DNA of 64,000 nucleotides from Firmicutes bacterium AM41-11 (GCA_003480165.1 QUIQ01000003.1:132301-196300); one strand, 5' to 3'; counted from the first letter of the stretch, positions 47,010 to 56,685 are shown. Notes: generated by a model not told the origin, from the sequence alone. Numbers and translations: made by a program.

Positions 47010-47693
47010 TTACACAGGTTCATTATCATCTTCATCGACGGAGCTATCTTCATCGTCGTCCTCAAACTCCGGATCGTACCCATAGTCCTCGTCATCGTCC
47101 ACATAATCAGCATCTGGGTCAGGCTTTGCCGCTTCCTGTGCCTTCTTCTTTTCCTGGACTTTCTTAAATACGAAGAATCCACCACCACAGGCAAGCACAA
47201 TCAGAGTAAGAATCGCCGGGAGCATATTTGTGGATTTCGGCTTTTCCTCCGGTGTCGGTTCTGTAATTTCAGGAACTGTTTCAACTACTTCCGGCTTTGT
47301 TTCCTCAACCGGCTTGGTGAACTCTGCAACTTCTTCCTCGTCCATCAGCTTGAGCAGGTCGGCTTCATCCACCTGATTCAGAAAATGCACGGTTTCCTCG
47401 CCCTTATCATCACGGTCAATGATGATATAGAAGTAGTTTCCGTTTTTGGTTACAGCGGTAATGAACTGCTTTCCGCTTTTCGTAGGCGAGCCAGCGTCAT
47501 CAACCAAAGTCAGATTGCCGTCGGGAGTAAGCGGTAGCATCGGCTCCTCCGGCTCTGTTTCGGGAACTTTTTCTTCGACCGCAGGTTCTTCAGTCGCTAC
47601 GCTTTCATCTACATAGGCAAATGCCGTTGTAGAAAACACGCCAAAACACATTGCACACGCCAGCAATGCGGCTCCAATTTTCTTAAATCTCAT
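47010..47693 (-). CDS. DUF4366-type exported membrane protein
   Basis: A 227-residue protein with a signal peptide (MRFKKIGAALLACAMCFGVF, cleavage near TAFA). It has an extracellular part with 'KSGKQFITAVTKNGNYFYII' and 'TVHFLNQVDEADLLKLMDEE', then a membrane segment ('MLPAILTLIVLACGGGFFVF') and a very acidic cytoplasmic tail. This matches DUF4366 proteins of Tn1549-type ICEs, presumed parts of the mating channel. The start at 47693 has GAGGAGGAAACGCAGA upstream and overlaps the previous gene. Confidence 0.82.
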   Translation of the reverse strand: MRFKKIGAALLACAMCFGVFSTTAFAYVDESVATEEPAVEEKVPETEPEEPMLPLTPDGNLTLVDDAGSPTKSGKQFITAVTKNGNYFYIIIDRDDKGEETVHFLNQVDEADLLKLMDEEEVAEFTKPVEETKPEVVETVPEITEPTPEEKPKSTNMLPAILTLIVLACGGGFFVFKKVQEKKKAQEAAKPDPDADYVDDDEDYGYDPEFEDDDEDSSVDEDDNEPV

Positions 47694-47940
47694 TCTGCGT
47701 TTCCTCCTCATTCATAGTATTGATCGTATCAGGCTTCGGAGCCATATCCGCAGCAAACATACGGAGCAGCTCAGAAAGCTGTTCGGGATTCAGGTTCGCA
47801 GCATGAACCATCTCATGGATTTCGGAATTTTCCTCCTCACGGTATCTGCGTTCCAGGTCTTTCACCTTAGCATCCCATTCTGCCCGTTTCTTACGGGCTT
47901 TTTCAAGGTCTGCACCTATTCTGTCTAACTTGGCACTCAA
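47683..47940 (-). CDS. DUF4315-like small coiled-coil protein
   Basis: An 85-residue protein; the first 45 residues form a charged coiled coil ('LDRIGADLEKARKKRAEWDA'), followed by 'NLNPEQLSELLRMFA', typical of DUF4315 proteins of clostridial ICEs. It starts 14 bp after the NlpC/P60 gene and overlaps the DUF4366 gene by 11 bases. Confidence 0.82.
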   Translation of the reverse strand: MSAKLDRIGADLEKARKKRAEWDAKVKDLERRYREEENSEIHEMVHAANLNPEQLSELLRMFAADMAPKPDTINTMNEEETQNEI

Positions 47941-47954
47941 TCGCCATCCCTCCT

Positions 47955-49691
47955 TTAGTTTCTGATTCTGCCGAAGCAGTAAAAATGCTGTTGCCAGTAA
48001 TTCGATTCGATAGAAGCGTAGGAAATGGGGTTTCCGCAGTGGATCATCATACCATTGCCAACATAGATACCAACGTGTGATGCACCGGAGGTATCATAAG
48101 TGCCTTGGAAGAAAATCAAATCTCCCGGTTTGGCAGAGCTTTTCGGGATAATGTCGCATACGCCCATCAAACCGTTTGCGGTCAAACGACCAACACTCCA
48201 ACCGTTTCCGCAGTGATTGATTACATAGGAAACAAATCCGGAGCAGTCAAAGGAGGTAGACGGGCTGCTGCCGCCCCACACATACGGGTATCCCAGATAT
48301 TTTTCAGCTTCCCGAATCATATTGGCAAATCTTGTGTCTGTCAGCGCTTCGCCCGGAATATCATAATCGGTGTACTCGCCGCCAGGGGTGGCGTAAATGT
48401 CATTTCCGAAAATATCCGGTCTGTTGCCCCTTGTCTGAAGCAAAATTCTATATCGCTCCATATCATCTTCCGACAAGCCGGAATTTGAAATCACACTGTT
48501 CAAGCCCTTATTTCTGAGCTTCACATTCAGAATATAATATTCGTAATCTTCTTCCTCTGTTGTTGTCTCTCCCGTTTCGGGATCAGTAGAAGATGTTGTT
48601 CGTGTACGAATCTCTACTACTTCCGTCAGGGTCAGCTCATATTGTTGCTCAAATAGCCATTGCAGGGTAGCCTGCACCTCATCTCTGGTGTAATCCTCAA
48701 ACTTCACCGTCAAATACGCCGCCAGCTCATAAGGATTGTGGTTGATTTCATCAAGGTCATACCGGTACTCGTCATATCCGCTATGAGTACGCTCGATATT
48801 ATTGATTTTATTGCGGAGCGCAGCTTCCAAAGCCTTGTAATCATTGTCCGCACCAATAATATCTTCCTCTTTTGCAGTAAAAGAAGTTCCCAGAATGATC
48901 TGTGTGCCGCCTTGGAACATAGCCGAACAAGACGAGAACATCCCTGAGAGTATCATAAAAAGCAGTCCGGCAATCAAAACAAACAGAATCGTTTTAGAGT
49001 GTGTGGTGCAGAACTCCGTTACTCTTTCTGTGATGTTCTTGGCTCCCTGAGCTGCTTTGCCCGTTGCCTTGCCTGCACCCTTAGATGCAGAAGCCGTTGT
49101 CGAAGCGGTATTCTTACCGGCTTTGGCGGCAGCATATTCTTTCTTGATTGCCCTTTTCTGTTGCCAACGGGAAAAGGGATTGGAACCGGCATCGGGGTTG
49201 TCCTTTTTGAACTTCTCATACAGGGCATTTACATTTGCTTTATCTGACTTCTCAACCAGCTTTTCCGCCTTGTCGTAGGCTTTCAGCTTGTGACTGTAAA
49301 CGGCATGATCGACGGTATAGACAGTGGATTCAACAGCCTTGGTCGTTTCCTGCACAGCCTGAACGCCGATATTATCATCCTCATATTCTGACACCGCCCG
49401 ATGTGCTTTGGATGTGAGCGTGACTGCGGCACCACGGCTTGCCATGTGCTTTGCCACAGATGGGCGCTCGATTTCCGTAAACTCCGCTTTTTCAAAACGG
49501 AGCTTTGCTTTACGGGAACCGGCTGCATCTGTTTCCAGCTTTAGCTTCGGCTTTGCCTTTTTAGAAGCCAATTTGTCTGCCGCTTTTTCAGCCCTATCAA
49601 CCGCCTTATCTGCACGGTCGGCAGCTTTCTTCACATGAGAATCTGCAAGGTCATCTTCGGTAAAACGGAGTCGTGTAGGTCTTTTCGCCAT
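47955..49691 (-). CDS. NlpC/P60 cell-wall hydrolase of the transfer apparatus (CD1108-like)
   Basis: A 578-residue protein. A basic, Lys/Ala-rich cytoplasmic N-terminus (about 1-240) leads to one membrane segment ('TILFVLIAGLLFMILSGMF', about 235-255). The extracellular part ends in an NlpC/P60 peptidase domain with catalytic Cys in 'SFDCSGFVSYVINH' (about residue 482) and His in 'SHVGIYVGNGMMIHC' (about residue 540). It is expected to open peptidoglycan for the mating channel. It lies 3 bp after virB4. Confidence 0.88.
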   Translation of the reverse strand: MAKRPTRLRFTEDDLADSHVKKAADRADKAVDRAEKAADKLASKKAKPKLKLETDAAGSRKAKLRFEKAEFTEIERPSVAKHMASRGAAVTLTSKAHRAVSEYEDDNIGVQAVQETTKAVESTVYTVDHAVYSHKLKAYDKAEKLVEKSDKANVNALYEKFKKDNPDAGSNPFSRWQQKRAIKKEYAAAKAGKNTASTTASASKGAGKATGKAAQGAKNITERVTEFCTTHSKTILFVLIAGLLFMILSGMFSSCSAMFQGGTQIILGTSFTAKEEDIIGADNDYKALEAALRNKINNIERTHSGYDEYRYDLDEINHNPYELAAYLTVKFEDYTRDEVQATLQWLFEQQYELTLTEVVEIRTRTTSSTDPETGETTTEEEDYEYYILNVKLRNKGLNSVISNSGLSEDDMERYRILLQTRGNRPDIFGNDIYATPGGEYTDYDIPGEALTDTRFANMIREAEKYLGYPYVWGGSSPSTSFDCSGFVSYVINHCGNGWSVGRLTANGLMGVCDIIPKSSAKPGDLIFFQGTYDTSGASHVGIYVGNGMMIHCGNPISYASIESNYWQQHFYCFGRIRN

Positions 49692-49694
49692 ACA

Positions 49695-52121
49695 TTACGC
49701 CTCCTTTTCCTGTGCCACCTCGTTTAACTTCGTGGTCATAATGCGATACAGTTCCAGATCTGTCGGGAATCGGTCAATGAACGGCAGAATCACATTGCCA
49801 TAGAACAGAAGTCCTTCGCCCTCACCGGAGTTGGTTACATAGGACAGCTGATGCGGCGAAATGTTCAACCGCTGTGCCAGAATACTTCGGTCATCGCTTG
49901 CCTGATTCAGCATATAGATGAAATCAGAGTTTTCGAGGATGTTGGCAATCTCCGGGGAACGAAGCAGGTCTTTGACATTCTGAGTAATACCGGTCGGCAA
50001 GCCGCCCCATTTACGGAATCGCTTCCAGATTTCTACGGAATAGGTTGCCGTCTGTTCTTCCTTCAGAAGCAGATGGAACTCGTCAATATAATATCTGGTC
50101 GATTTACCGGCAGAACGGTTGGCAGTTACACGCCCCCAGACCTGATCCTGAACGATCAGCATACCGATTTTTTTCAGCTGATTGCCCAGCTCCTTAATGT
50201 CGAAGCACACCAGACGATTCTGAATATCCACATTGGTTCTGTTGTTAAACAGTTTCAGAGAACCCTTAACATAGATTTCCAAGGCGGTCGCTACATGGTG
50301 GGCTTCCTTTTCGTCCTGTTTCAGAAGGGCATCATACAAATCCTCAAGGATCGGCATATTCTCAGGGGCAGGATTGTCGAAATATCTCTGGTAAATCTGA
50401 TGCACACAACGGTCGATAACCGTCTTTTCGATAGGCTGCAAGCCATCCTTACTGCCCATAATCAACTCACAGAGGGACAGGATAAAATCAGCTTTCAGTG
50501 CTACCGGGTTGTCATCCTCAGAGTAGTTCAGGTTGATGTCCATAGGGTTGATATAGTTGGTACTGGAGGAGCTGATTTTTACCACCTGACCATTGAACTT
50601 GTGAACCAGAGCCGCATATTCCGCTTCGGGGTCGCAGATGATAATATCGTCATCCGTAACCAGGAACGCATTGGTGATTTCACGCTTTGCGGAAAAGGAT
50701 TTACCGGAACCGGGAGTACCCAGAATCAGTCCGTTGGGGTTCTTGAGCTTCTTTCTGTCCACCATGATAAGGTTGTTCGACAGAGCATTCAGCCCGTAAT
50801 AGAGCGTTTCTCCACCATTCTGGAACAGCTCCTGCGTGGTGAAAGGCACAAAAATAGCCGTGGAACTGGTAGTCAGGCCACGACGAATCTCAATCAGGTT
50901 TTGTGCCAAAGGCAGGCTGCTCATCAGTCCGGATTCCTGCTGAAAATCCAAACGACGCAGATTGCAGTTATGCTTCTGGGCGATGCTCTGTGCCTGGAAC
51001 ACATTGTTCTCCAGTTCCTGCTCGGTGCGCCCGGTGTTCAGCACCAGAAATGTCACCATGAACATTCGCTCATTCTGGCTCTGCAATTCTTTCAGAAGTG
51101 ACTTCGCATCTTTACCATAGGTAGCAAGGTCAGATGGGATAATGTCCATGTCATAGCCAGAACGCACAGCCTTTTTCTGTTCCTCGATTTTGGAACGGTC
51201 AAGCTCGGTGATGATTCTCTTGATGGTCTTAATCGCCGCAGTCTGGTCAACCGACTGGATGTGCATGGTCACGATCTGCGTGGATTCCATATCCAGAAAA
51301 TCCGCCAGCATACGATCAGACAGGTCTGATGCCGTAATTGCCAGATAAGACATCGAACCGAAGATACTGCCCATCTGGAAGGTGCGGTTGGTCTTAAAGG
51401 CAAACGCCGTCGGAGCAATGAAGTCCTTTACGGACAGCCCGGATTCCACAAGATACTTCCAATCGAAGAAGAACTTATCATTATCACCCATGTGGAACAT
51501 AGAGTGCATCAGATGCAGCCGCTCTTTGCCGTTCATGGTAGTGGCAATGACACCCAAACGCCGAAAGTTATTGAGCAGATCGTTTTCGATATGGTTGAGT
51601 CTCGGCTTTGCCTGCCGCATGGATTCGGCTTCAATGCCGAATGTCAGGTACTTGGTTTTGGTCAAGCCGTTGTTGCCCTGCGCCAACTGCTTTTTCAGCA
51701 TCTGGCTATACTCGGCACGGACGGGATTGAAGCTGTCCTTCTTGAACGGGATACGGATACTCTTTTCAAAGCTTTCAGCATCGGTACTCAGGTTCATAAA
51801 GGAAAGCTCAAAGTGAATGGAGCTGTCAAAGAAATTCAGGAAACTGCACCACTCATCGAAGATGGCAGTCTTATCTTCCTGCTGTGCCAGCTGATAGTTG
51901 ATGTCCTGAAACTGAATGGTCTTGGTGTAATAACTGTCAGTGACACGGCAGATGCCATCCGGGAACATTCTCTGAAAGGGAATGGACTGCTGTGCAGTCT
52001 GCGGAATACCGTTGTCCTTCTTTGCCCGTTCCACAACAGCTTTAATTTCTCGCTGCTGCTTCCGATTCAGATTTGCAGGCATTTTGATGTTTCTTGCCTG
52101 TGGCTTCTTTTTGAAAAACAA
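49695..52121 (-). CDS. VirB4-type conjugation ATPase
   Basis: A protein of about 808 residues that energises assembly of the mating channel. Walker A lies at about residue 470 ('GLILGTPGSGKSFSAKRE'), followed by 'DDDIIICDPEAEYAAL'; Walker B is in 'TRYYIDEFHLLLKEE' (about residue 683), with a later 'PTGITQNVKDLL'. The frame is open to a TTG at 52130, but GGAGG directly abuts that codon; the TTG three codons on (52121) has GGAGG at the normal 9-base distance and is preferred. It overlaps the prgI-like gene by 80 bases, an unusually long overlap. Confidence 0.92.
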   Translation of the reverse strand: MFFKKKPQARNIKMPANLNRKQQREIKAVVERAKKDNGIPQTAQQSIPFQRMFPDGICRVTDSYYTKTIQFQDINYQLAQQEDKTAIFDEWCSFLNFFDSSIHFELSFMNLSTDAESFEKSIRIPFKKDSFNPVRAEYSQMLKKQLAQGNNGLTKTKYLTFGIEAESMRQAKPRLNHIENDLLNNFRRLGVIATTMNGKERLHLMHSMFHMGDNDKFFFDWKYLVESGLSVKDFIAPTAFAFKTNRTFQMGSIFGSMSYLAITASDLSDRMLADFLDMESTQIVTMHIQSVDQTAAIKTIKRIITELDRSKIEEQKKAVRSGYDMDIIPSDLATYGKDAKSLLKELQSQNERMFMVTFLVLNTGRTEQELENNVFQAQSIAQKHNCNLRRLDFQQESGLMSSLPLAQNLIEIRRGLTTSSTAIFVPFTTQELFQNGGETLYYGLNALSNNLIMVDRKKLKNPNGLILGTPGSGKSFSAKREITNAFLVTDDDIIICDPEAEYAALVHKFNGQVVKISSSSTNYINPMDINLNYSEDDNPVALKADFILSLCELIMGSKDGLQPIEKTVIDRCVHQIYQRYFDNPAPENMPILEDLYDALLKQDEKEAHHVATALEIYVKGSLKLFNNRTNVDIQNRLVCFDIKELGNQLKKIGMLIVQDQVWGRVTANRSAGKSTRYYIDEFHLLLKEEQTATYSVEIWKRFRKWGGLPTGITQNVKDLLRSPEIANILENSDFIYMLNQASDDRSILAQRLNISPHQLSYVTNSGEGEGLLFYGNVILPFIDRFPTDLELYRIMTTKLNEVAQEKEA

Positions 52122-52476
52122 TTCGTTCAACCTCCTTTTCCAGTTTGTACTGACGCATCAAAGCGTCATAATAGTTGTCCGTCTGATAAGGGCGAACCTT
52201 GGGACGAACGAATTTGGTCTGAATGAAGTGTTCTACAACCACTTCCAACGGCTGACTATCCTTTTCATACATTGCCAGAAAGAACAACGGTAACATGACG
52301 ATCATCATGGACAGTGCTGCAAGGCTCACATTTCCGGTTGCTTTGACCAGAAAGAAAATCGGCACTCCGATGAGCGCCGCCGCACCAAAGCAAAGTAACT
52401 GCCGTTTCGTCAGATTGAAGAACACTTTTGTTTTTACCCTCGTCAGGTCACGAGGTACGGGAATATACGCTGCCAA
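52042..52476 (-). CDS. PrgI-like membrane protein (VirB3-like)
   Basis: A 144-residue protein with two membrane segments in the first 75 residues ('LLCFGAAALIGVPIFFLVK', 'LAALSMMIVMLPLFFLAMY') and 'PVPRDLTRVKTKVFFNLTKR' at the start, as in PrgI-family proteins of Gram-positive type IV secretion. It ends with a basic tail that overlaps virB4. It probably recruits VirB4 to the membrane, as VirB3 does. Confidence 0.88.
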   Translation of the reverse strand: MAAYIPVPRDLTRVKTKVFFNLTKRQLLCFGAAALIGVPIFFLVKATGNVSLAALSMMIVMLPLFFLAMYEKDSQPLEVVVEHFIQTKFVRPKVRPYQTDNYYDALMRQYKLEKEVERIVFQKEATGKKHQNACKSESEAAARN

Positions 52477-52493
52477 ACAATTTCCTCCTTCCC

Positions 52494-53360
52494 TTAGTGA
52501 GCGCTGAATACACCCTTCGCAAGCGAACCAGTCTTAAACAGGGTGAAGCACAAAAGGACGGTGTAGCCCATAACACCCCAGATAGAACCGATGATGTCAT
52601 CACTGAATGCGATAGACTGAATCAGCACCGCATAAATGCCCACGCAGATCATAATCAGGAATCCCTGGAATCCGATTGCAAACAGCGAACGCAGATAATT
52701 CTGTCCGATATTGCTCTGTTCTCTGTTTCCAAAAGTGGAAAGCGGAATCGGGGCAAGGCTGACCATCAGATAAATTTCAATCATTCGACCGTAGACGATC
52801 ACAAAGATGATGATTGCCAAAGCGGACATCGTGACCTGCACGATAAAGGATTGCAGGAACAAGCCGAGCAAAGGACCCAAATCCATTGCCATCAGCGTTT
52901 CTTCCATTGTTTCCAATGCCGAAGCATCTATGGCAGTATTTCCGGATATGATACCGGCGCTTGCGTTTATAACGTGCTGTGTCACATCAAACACAGCCAT
53001 CGTGATATTGAATGTGTTTGTGATTAACATGACCGCAACAAAAGTCTTGAACACCCATTTGAAGAAGATCCAGGTTTCAAAATTTGCCAGATTGTTGTGG
53101 TCAATAATCATCTGAATTAGCTCATAACAGGCAATGAAGGTCAGAATCAAGCCTGCGATTGGGATAATCACTGACTCGGAGATGTTTCGTACCATGGCAA
53201 AGACACCCGGCGAAAAATTCGCCGGGGTCATGCCAACGGAGGTTGCTATCTCGCCAACCTGGTTGTTGACGGACTCAAACATCCCCGACAGATTTCCCAT
53301 AATAGCTGAAACGAGCATTTCTTTCAGCCAGTCTGTGATCTGTTGGAGTATGCTGTCCAA
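52494..53360 (-). CDS. VirB6/TrbL-like channel protein
   Basis: A 288-residue polytopic protein with about six membrane segments (for example 'IIPIAGLILTFIACYELIQM', 'VTMSALAIIIFVIVYGRMIE', 'IWGVMGYTVLLCFTLFKTGS'). 'LMVSLAPIPLSTFGNREQS' is the conserved VirB6/TrbL loop seen in CD0411-like proteins. It forms part of the inner channel. It is 17 bp upstream of prgI and downstream of maff2, all in one operon. Confidence 0.87.
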   Translation of the reverse strand: MDSILQQITDWLKEMLVSAIMGNLSGMFESVNNQVGEIATSVGMTPANFSPGVFAMVRNISESVIIPIAGLILTFIACYELIQMIIDHNNLANFETWIFFKWVFKTFVAVMLITNTFNITMAVFDVTQHVINASAGIISGNTAIDASALETMEETLMAMDLGPLLGLFLQSFIVQVTMSALAIIIFVIVYGRMIEIYLMVSLAPIPLSTFGNREQSNIGQNYLRSLFAIGFQGFLIMICVGIYAVLIQSIAFSDDIIGSIWGVMGYTVLLCFTLFKTGSLAKGVFSAH

Positions 53361-53385
53361 AGGCGATTACCTCCTTGTTTTGTGA

Positions 53386-53601
53386 TTAACCGAACAGTCC
53401 GGAGAGCAGAGGTACAAGGGTGGTGCCGATGAGGGCAACACCGCCGCCAGCCATGAGCTGCTTCATGCCCTGGGACTTTGCGCCGGGGTTATCGTTGCCG
53501 TAGCCCTCAAGCAGATTGATTGCACCCCAGATGCCAAGACCTGCGCCCAGAGCGATAACGAGAGTCTGAAGAACGGTTACTGCGCTATTGAAAAATGCCA
53601 T
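53386..53601 (-). CDS. Maff2-family small membrane protein (VirB2-like)
   Basis: A 71-residue protein with two membrane segments ('TVLQTLVIALGAGLGIWGAI', 'GGGVALIGTTLVPLLSGLF') separated by a polar Gly/Asn loop. It matches the Maff2 family present in all Tn1549-type modules and is similar in build to VirB2 pilins. AGGAGGAAAATATT precedes the ATG. Confidence 0.9.
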   Translation of the reverse strand: MAFFNSAVTVLQTLVIALGAGLGIWGAINLLEGYGNDNPGAKSQGMKQLMAGGGVALIGTTLVPLLSGLFG

Positions 53602-53639
53602 AATATTTTCCTCCTAAAATTTGAAATTGTTTTGAGAAT

Positions 53640-53684
53640 AGAAAAAGCCCTCCGTACTACCGGCATCAAAACCGGACGGAAGGC
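53640..53684 (-). terminator. Terminator/attenuator between the XRE gene and maff2
   Basis: On the minus strand a stem AGCCTTCCGT / ACGGAGGGCT (with an inner CCGG stem) is followed by TTTTTC. It lies just after the XRE stop and 40 bp before maff2, so partial read-through could set the level of channel genes. Confidence 0.75.
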
Positions 53685-54077
53685 TTAGTTTACGAGAATC
53701 TTTTCAAGGAACTCCTCGACGGTTATCACGCCAAGTTTCTGTTCCATTCTGCTTCTTGCATATTCAGTTTCACAATCATATATATCACCACCACCTTTCA
53801 TAAGAAACAGCCAATACATTGACTGCAACAAATCTTCACGAGAAGCACAGATTGTCGGTGAAAAAACGACAGGTGAAACCTTCAGAACCTCTGCGAGTTT
53901 CGCTGTGGTTTCTGCATTAGGGGTTCGAGCGTTTTTCTCATACTGAGCAATACGGACATCCGCTGTTTTCTCGGAATACCCCATCAGGAGTCCAAGCTCT
54001 TTCTGGGTAAGGCGGCGAAATCGTCTAACGAACTTCAATCGCTGCCCAATAGAGGTATCCGTGATCCACCAAGTCAT
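53685..54077 (-). CDS. XRE-family HTH protein within the transfer operon
   Basis: A 130-residue protein with an N-terminal HTH ('LKFVRRFRRLTQKELGLLMG', 'YSEKTADVRIAQYEKNARTP') and a C-terminal helical part. It sits between virD4-side and virB-side genes of the transfer module, directly upstream of an attenuator-like terminator, and may regulate the channel genes. Confidence 0.75.
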   Translation of the reverse strand: MTWWITDTSIGQRLKFVRRFRRLTQKELGLLMGYSEKTADVRIAQYEKNARTPNAETTAKLAEVLKVSPVVFSPTICASREDLLQSMYWLFLMKGGGDIYDCETEYARSRMEQKLGVITVEEFLEKILVN

Positions 54078-54082
54078 TTTTT

Positions 54083-54403
54083 TTACACCTCGCTTTCTGC
54101 AAATTCTCGATATACAACCTCATTTTTTGCTCTGCGCTTGCCTACGGCTTCACTGGGAGCAAGGTCAGGGTAGGTTGCCTGCACTTTCTGTCTGCTTCTG
54201 CGGACAGTTTCAAACCCCGGAAAGCTGCGTCTATCCAGTTCCTTCAAAAACACAGGAACCGTCATGGCATGAATGTCGATGCCACGCAGACCGGAATAGT
54301 GTTCCAGTACCATCAGGTACAAATGATTGTCGGTATTTCTTGCCTTGTGGTCGTGTTCCAAGATGTTCTTAACCAGGGCAGATACCGTTTTCAGATTTTC
54401 CAA
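54083..54403 (-). CDS. Conserved ICE protein of unknown function
   Basis: A 106-residue basic protein. 'DNHLYLMVLEHYSGLRGID' followed by 'FPGFETVRRSRQKVQATYPD' gives a pattern typical of phage and ICE proteins annotated only as hypothetical; a DNA-binding role is possible from 'VRRSRQKVQ'. It lies 12 bp after virD4 and 5 bp before the XRE gene. Confidence 0.65.
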   Translation of the reverse strand: MENLKTVSALVKNILEHDHKARNTDNHLYLMVLEHYSGLRGIDIHAMTVPVFLKELDRRSFPGFETVRRSRQKVQATYPDLAPSEAVGKRRAKNEVVYREFAESEV

Positions 54404-54415
54404 ACAGAAACCTCC

Positions 54416-56170
54416 TTAATCCGCATCGACTACCACAAACTCATCACCTGCCTTGAGCTTCAACCTTCGACTCAGAAACTGCTCAATGTTGAACTCATTT
54501 CTCTTATCAAAGTCTGATGTGTACTTATAATTGGGGTGCTGCGTCAGATCGTACTTGTCAGAAAGAAACGGTCTGACACCACGCAACTGCAAAATACACT
54601 TGCTGCCATCCAGAACCGCAAGCTCATCTACGCTCGCAAGGTCTTTGCCTAACTTCTGATAATTCAAGCCGTAAGACGGGCTGTTACCTCTGGTGTTGGA
54701 GGTGTTGTAGGTGTCGATAGTTTCTTTTCCCAATGCCTGATTCAGTTCTTTGAGCGTGGTTGGCTCAGAACCACCCAGGAAAATTCGGGAATCCATGTTG
54801 CCGATGATGGTATCGGCATTGTCTTTATAAATGGCTTTCAGCTGTGATTGTGCCTGGAGAACAAGGCAAGCCGATATTTCACGGCTTCGGATTGTCGCTA
54901 CCAGTTTTTCCAGATTGGGAATCTGACCGATGTTTGCCATCTCATCAATCAAGCAGCGCACATGAACCGGCAGTCTGCCGCCGTACACATCATCTGCTTT
55001 CTCGCACAACAAGTTGAACAGCTGTGTGTAAATCATGGAGATCAAAAAATTAAACGTCGCATCCGTATCTGACATAATCAGAAAGAGCGCCGTTTTCTTA
55101 TCTCCGAGAGTATCCAACTGCAACTCGTCATAGGCAGTCACATCTCTGACCTCCTGAATATCAAAAGGAGCCAGACGAGCGCCGCAGGAAATCAAAATCG
55201 ACTTAGCGGTCTTGCCGGCAGCCAGCTTGTATTTTTTATACTGACGGACTGCAAAGTGATTCGGCTTTTTCTTTTCCAGGGCTTCAAACATCAGATCCAC
55301 CGGGTTCTGGAACTCCTCATCATCTTCCCGCACCTCCATTGCGTTCAGGAACTCAATCAGGGTGGAGAAATTCTGTTCCTCAACCGGAGCTTCATAGTGG
55401 ATATATCCGATCAAGGCACAGTAGAGCAGCGTTTCCGCCTTCGTCCAGAACTCATCACCGGCTTTTCCATCACCCTTTGTGTTGGCAATCAGCGTTGTCA
55501 CCAGTTTCAGAATGTCTTTTTCTGAATGGATATAGGCAAATGGGTTATAGTGCATCGACTTCTGAAAGTTGATGGTGTTGAAAATCTTGATGGTGTAGCC
55601 ATGCTTCAAAAGGGCGTTGCCGCACTCAATCACGATGCTGCCTTTCGGGTCAGTGACCACATAGGAACTGTGCATCTGGAGAAGGTTTGGCTTCAACCAA
55701 AAGCGAGTTTTACCGGAACCCGAACCGCCGATAATCAGAACATTCTTATTTCGGGCATTGGCAGGATTCTTCGGGCGATTGCTCATCATCAGCCGCTCCG
55801 TTTTCGTCAGGATCACATTGTCCTCGAACTTTGGTGCAATAAACGGCTCAATATCTTTTGCCGTTCCCCAACGAGCAGAACCGTACTCAACATTGTGTCG
55901 GTACTTCTTTGCGTTTTTGCCTTTTAGATAGACAGCCAGCCGAAGTCCTGCGCCGCAGAGAATACCAATCAGCAAATCCAACGGGTGAAAGCTGGGAAAC
56001 GGATTGTTCAGGGCTATCGGAAGGGCATGAAAAAAGCTGAGGATTTTCGCAGATGAATCTGCCCCCTCAGCCAATCTCCATGCTTCTCCTAAATTCGTAG
56101 CGAACAACCCTACCAGAAAATACGGTAAATTCAGAATCAGGAGCTTTTTCATTTTTCTCTTATCCATCAC
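54416..56170 (-). CDS. VirD4/TraG-type coupling protein
   Basis: A 584-residue coupling ATPase that delivers the relaxase-DNA complex to the channel. Two N-terminal membrane segments (about 8-30 and 60-80) precede Walker A 'LIIGGSGSGKTRFWLKPNLL' (about residue 147) and 'VTDPKGSIVIECG'. Walker B is in 'VRCLIDEMANIGQIPNLEKL' (about residue 400), followed by 'IRSREISACLVLQAQSQLKA'. The start overlaps the pcfB-like gene by 4 bases. Confidence 0.93.
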   Translation of the reverse strand: MMDKRKMKKLLILNLPYFLVGLFATNLGEAWRLAEGADSSAKILSFFHALPIALNNPFPSFHPLDLLIGILCGAGLRLAVYLKGKNAKKYRHNVEYGSARWGTAKDIEPFIAPKFEDNVILTKTERLMMSNRPKNPANARNKNVLIIGGSGSGKTRFWLKPNLLQMHSSYVVTDPKGSIVIECGNALLKHGYTIKIFNTINFQKSMHYNPFAYIHSEKDILKLVTTLIANTKGDGKAGDEFWTKAETLLYCALIGYIHYEAPVEEQNFSTLIEFLNAMEVREDDEEFQNPVDLMFEALEKKKPNHFAVRQYKKYKLAAGKTAKSILISCGARLAPFDIQEVRDVTAYDELQLDTLGDKKTALFLIMSDTDATFNFLISMIYTQLFNLLCEKADDVYGGRLPVHVRCLIDEMANIGQIPNLEKLVATIRSREISACLVLQAQSQLKAIYKDNADTIIGNMDSRIFLGGSEPTTLKELNQALGKETIDTYNTSNTRGNSPSYGLNYQKLGKDLASVDELAVLDGSKCILQLRGVRPFLSDKYDLTQHPNYKYTSDFDKRNEFNIEQFLSRRLKLKAGDEFVVVDAD

Positions 56171-56649
56171 AGATCACGCTCCTGTTTCTTCTCTCGAACC
56201 TTCTTCGGAATCGCTGCGACAATTTCCTTGAACTTCTTCAGCTGCGCCAGAACGCTCGGCTTTTCATTCTTGGTTAATGCCCTTGCCTGATGTTCCTTGC
56301 AGATTGCATCCAAAGCATCTGCATCTTTAGAACGGACAAAAACAAGAAACCGGGGAGGATCAACGGACTTATCTTTTCTTACGGCAAAGTCCACGCCATA
56401 CTTCTTGGCGAGCTTTTCAAAATCACGGATACTCTCTTTGTCGATCTCAACATTCGTAGCACCCTGATTCTGTCCCAAAAGCTGTTTCACGGATTGCTTT
56501 CCATGAACGGCAGGGTCTCGTGCCTTTTTCATCTTCACTTTTTCCCGGTGCTGCAAATACTTGCGGATACCGGCAATGATAGTGCGCCCCGTCAGCTTGG
56601 TTGTGCTGATCGCCAGGTTTACTGTTCTGTTTTCAACTTCTTCCTGCAT
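56167..56649 (-). CDS. PcfB/DUF3801-like protein
   Basis: A 160-residue basic soluble protein. 'LAISTTKLTGRTIIAGIRKY', then 'FEKLAKKYGVDFAVRKDKSV', and 'FLVFVRSKDADALDAICKEH' match PcfB (DUF3801), which helps recruit the relaxase to the coupling protein in enterococcal plasmids. Its position directly before virD4 agrees. Confidence 0.87.
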   Translation of the reverse strand: MQEEVENRTVNLAISTTKLTGRTIIAGIRKYLQHREKVKMKKARDPAVHGKQSVKQLLGQNQGATNVEIDKESIRDFEKLAKKYGVDFAVRKDKSVDPPRFLVFVRSKDADALDAICKEHQARALTKNEKPSVLAQLKKFKEIVAAIPKKVREKKQERDL

Positions 56650-56685
56650 GATTCATCACCTCCTGCAAGCAGTAGAGTGAACAGA

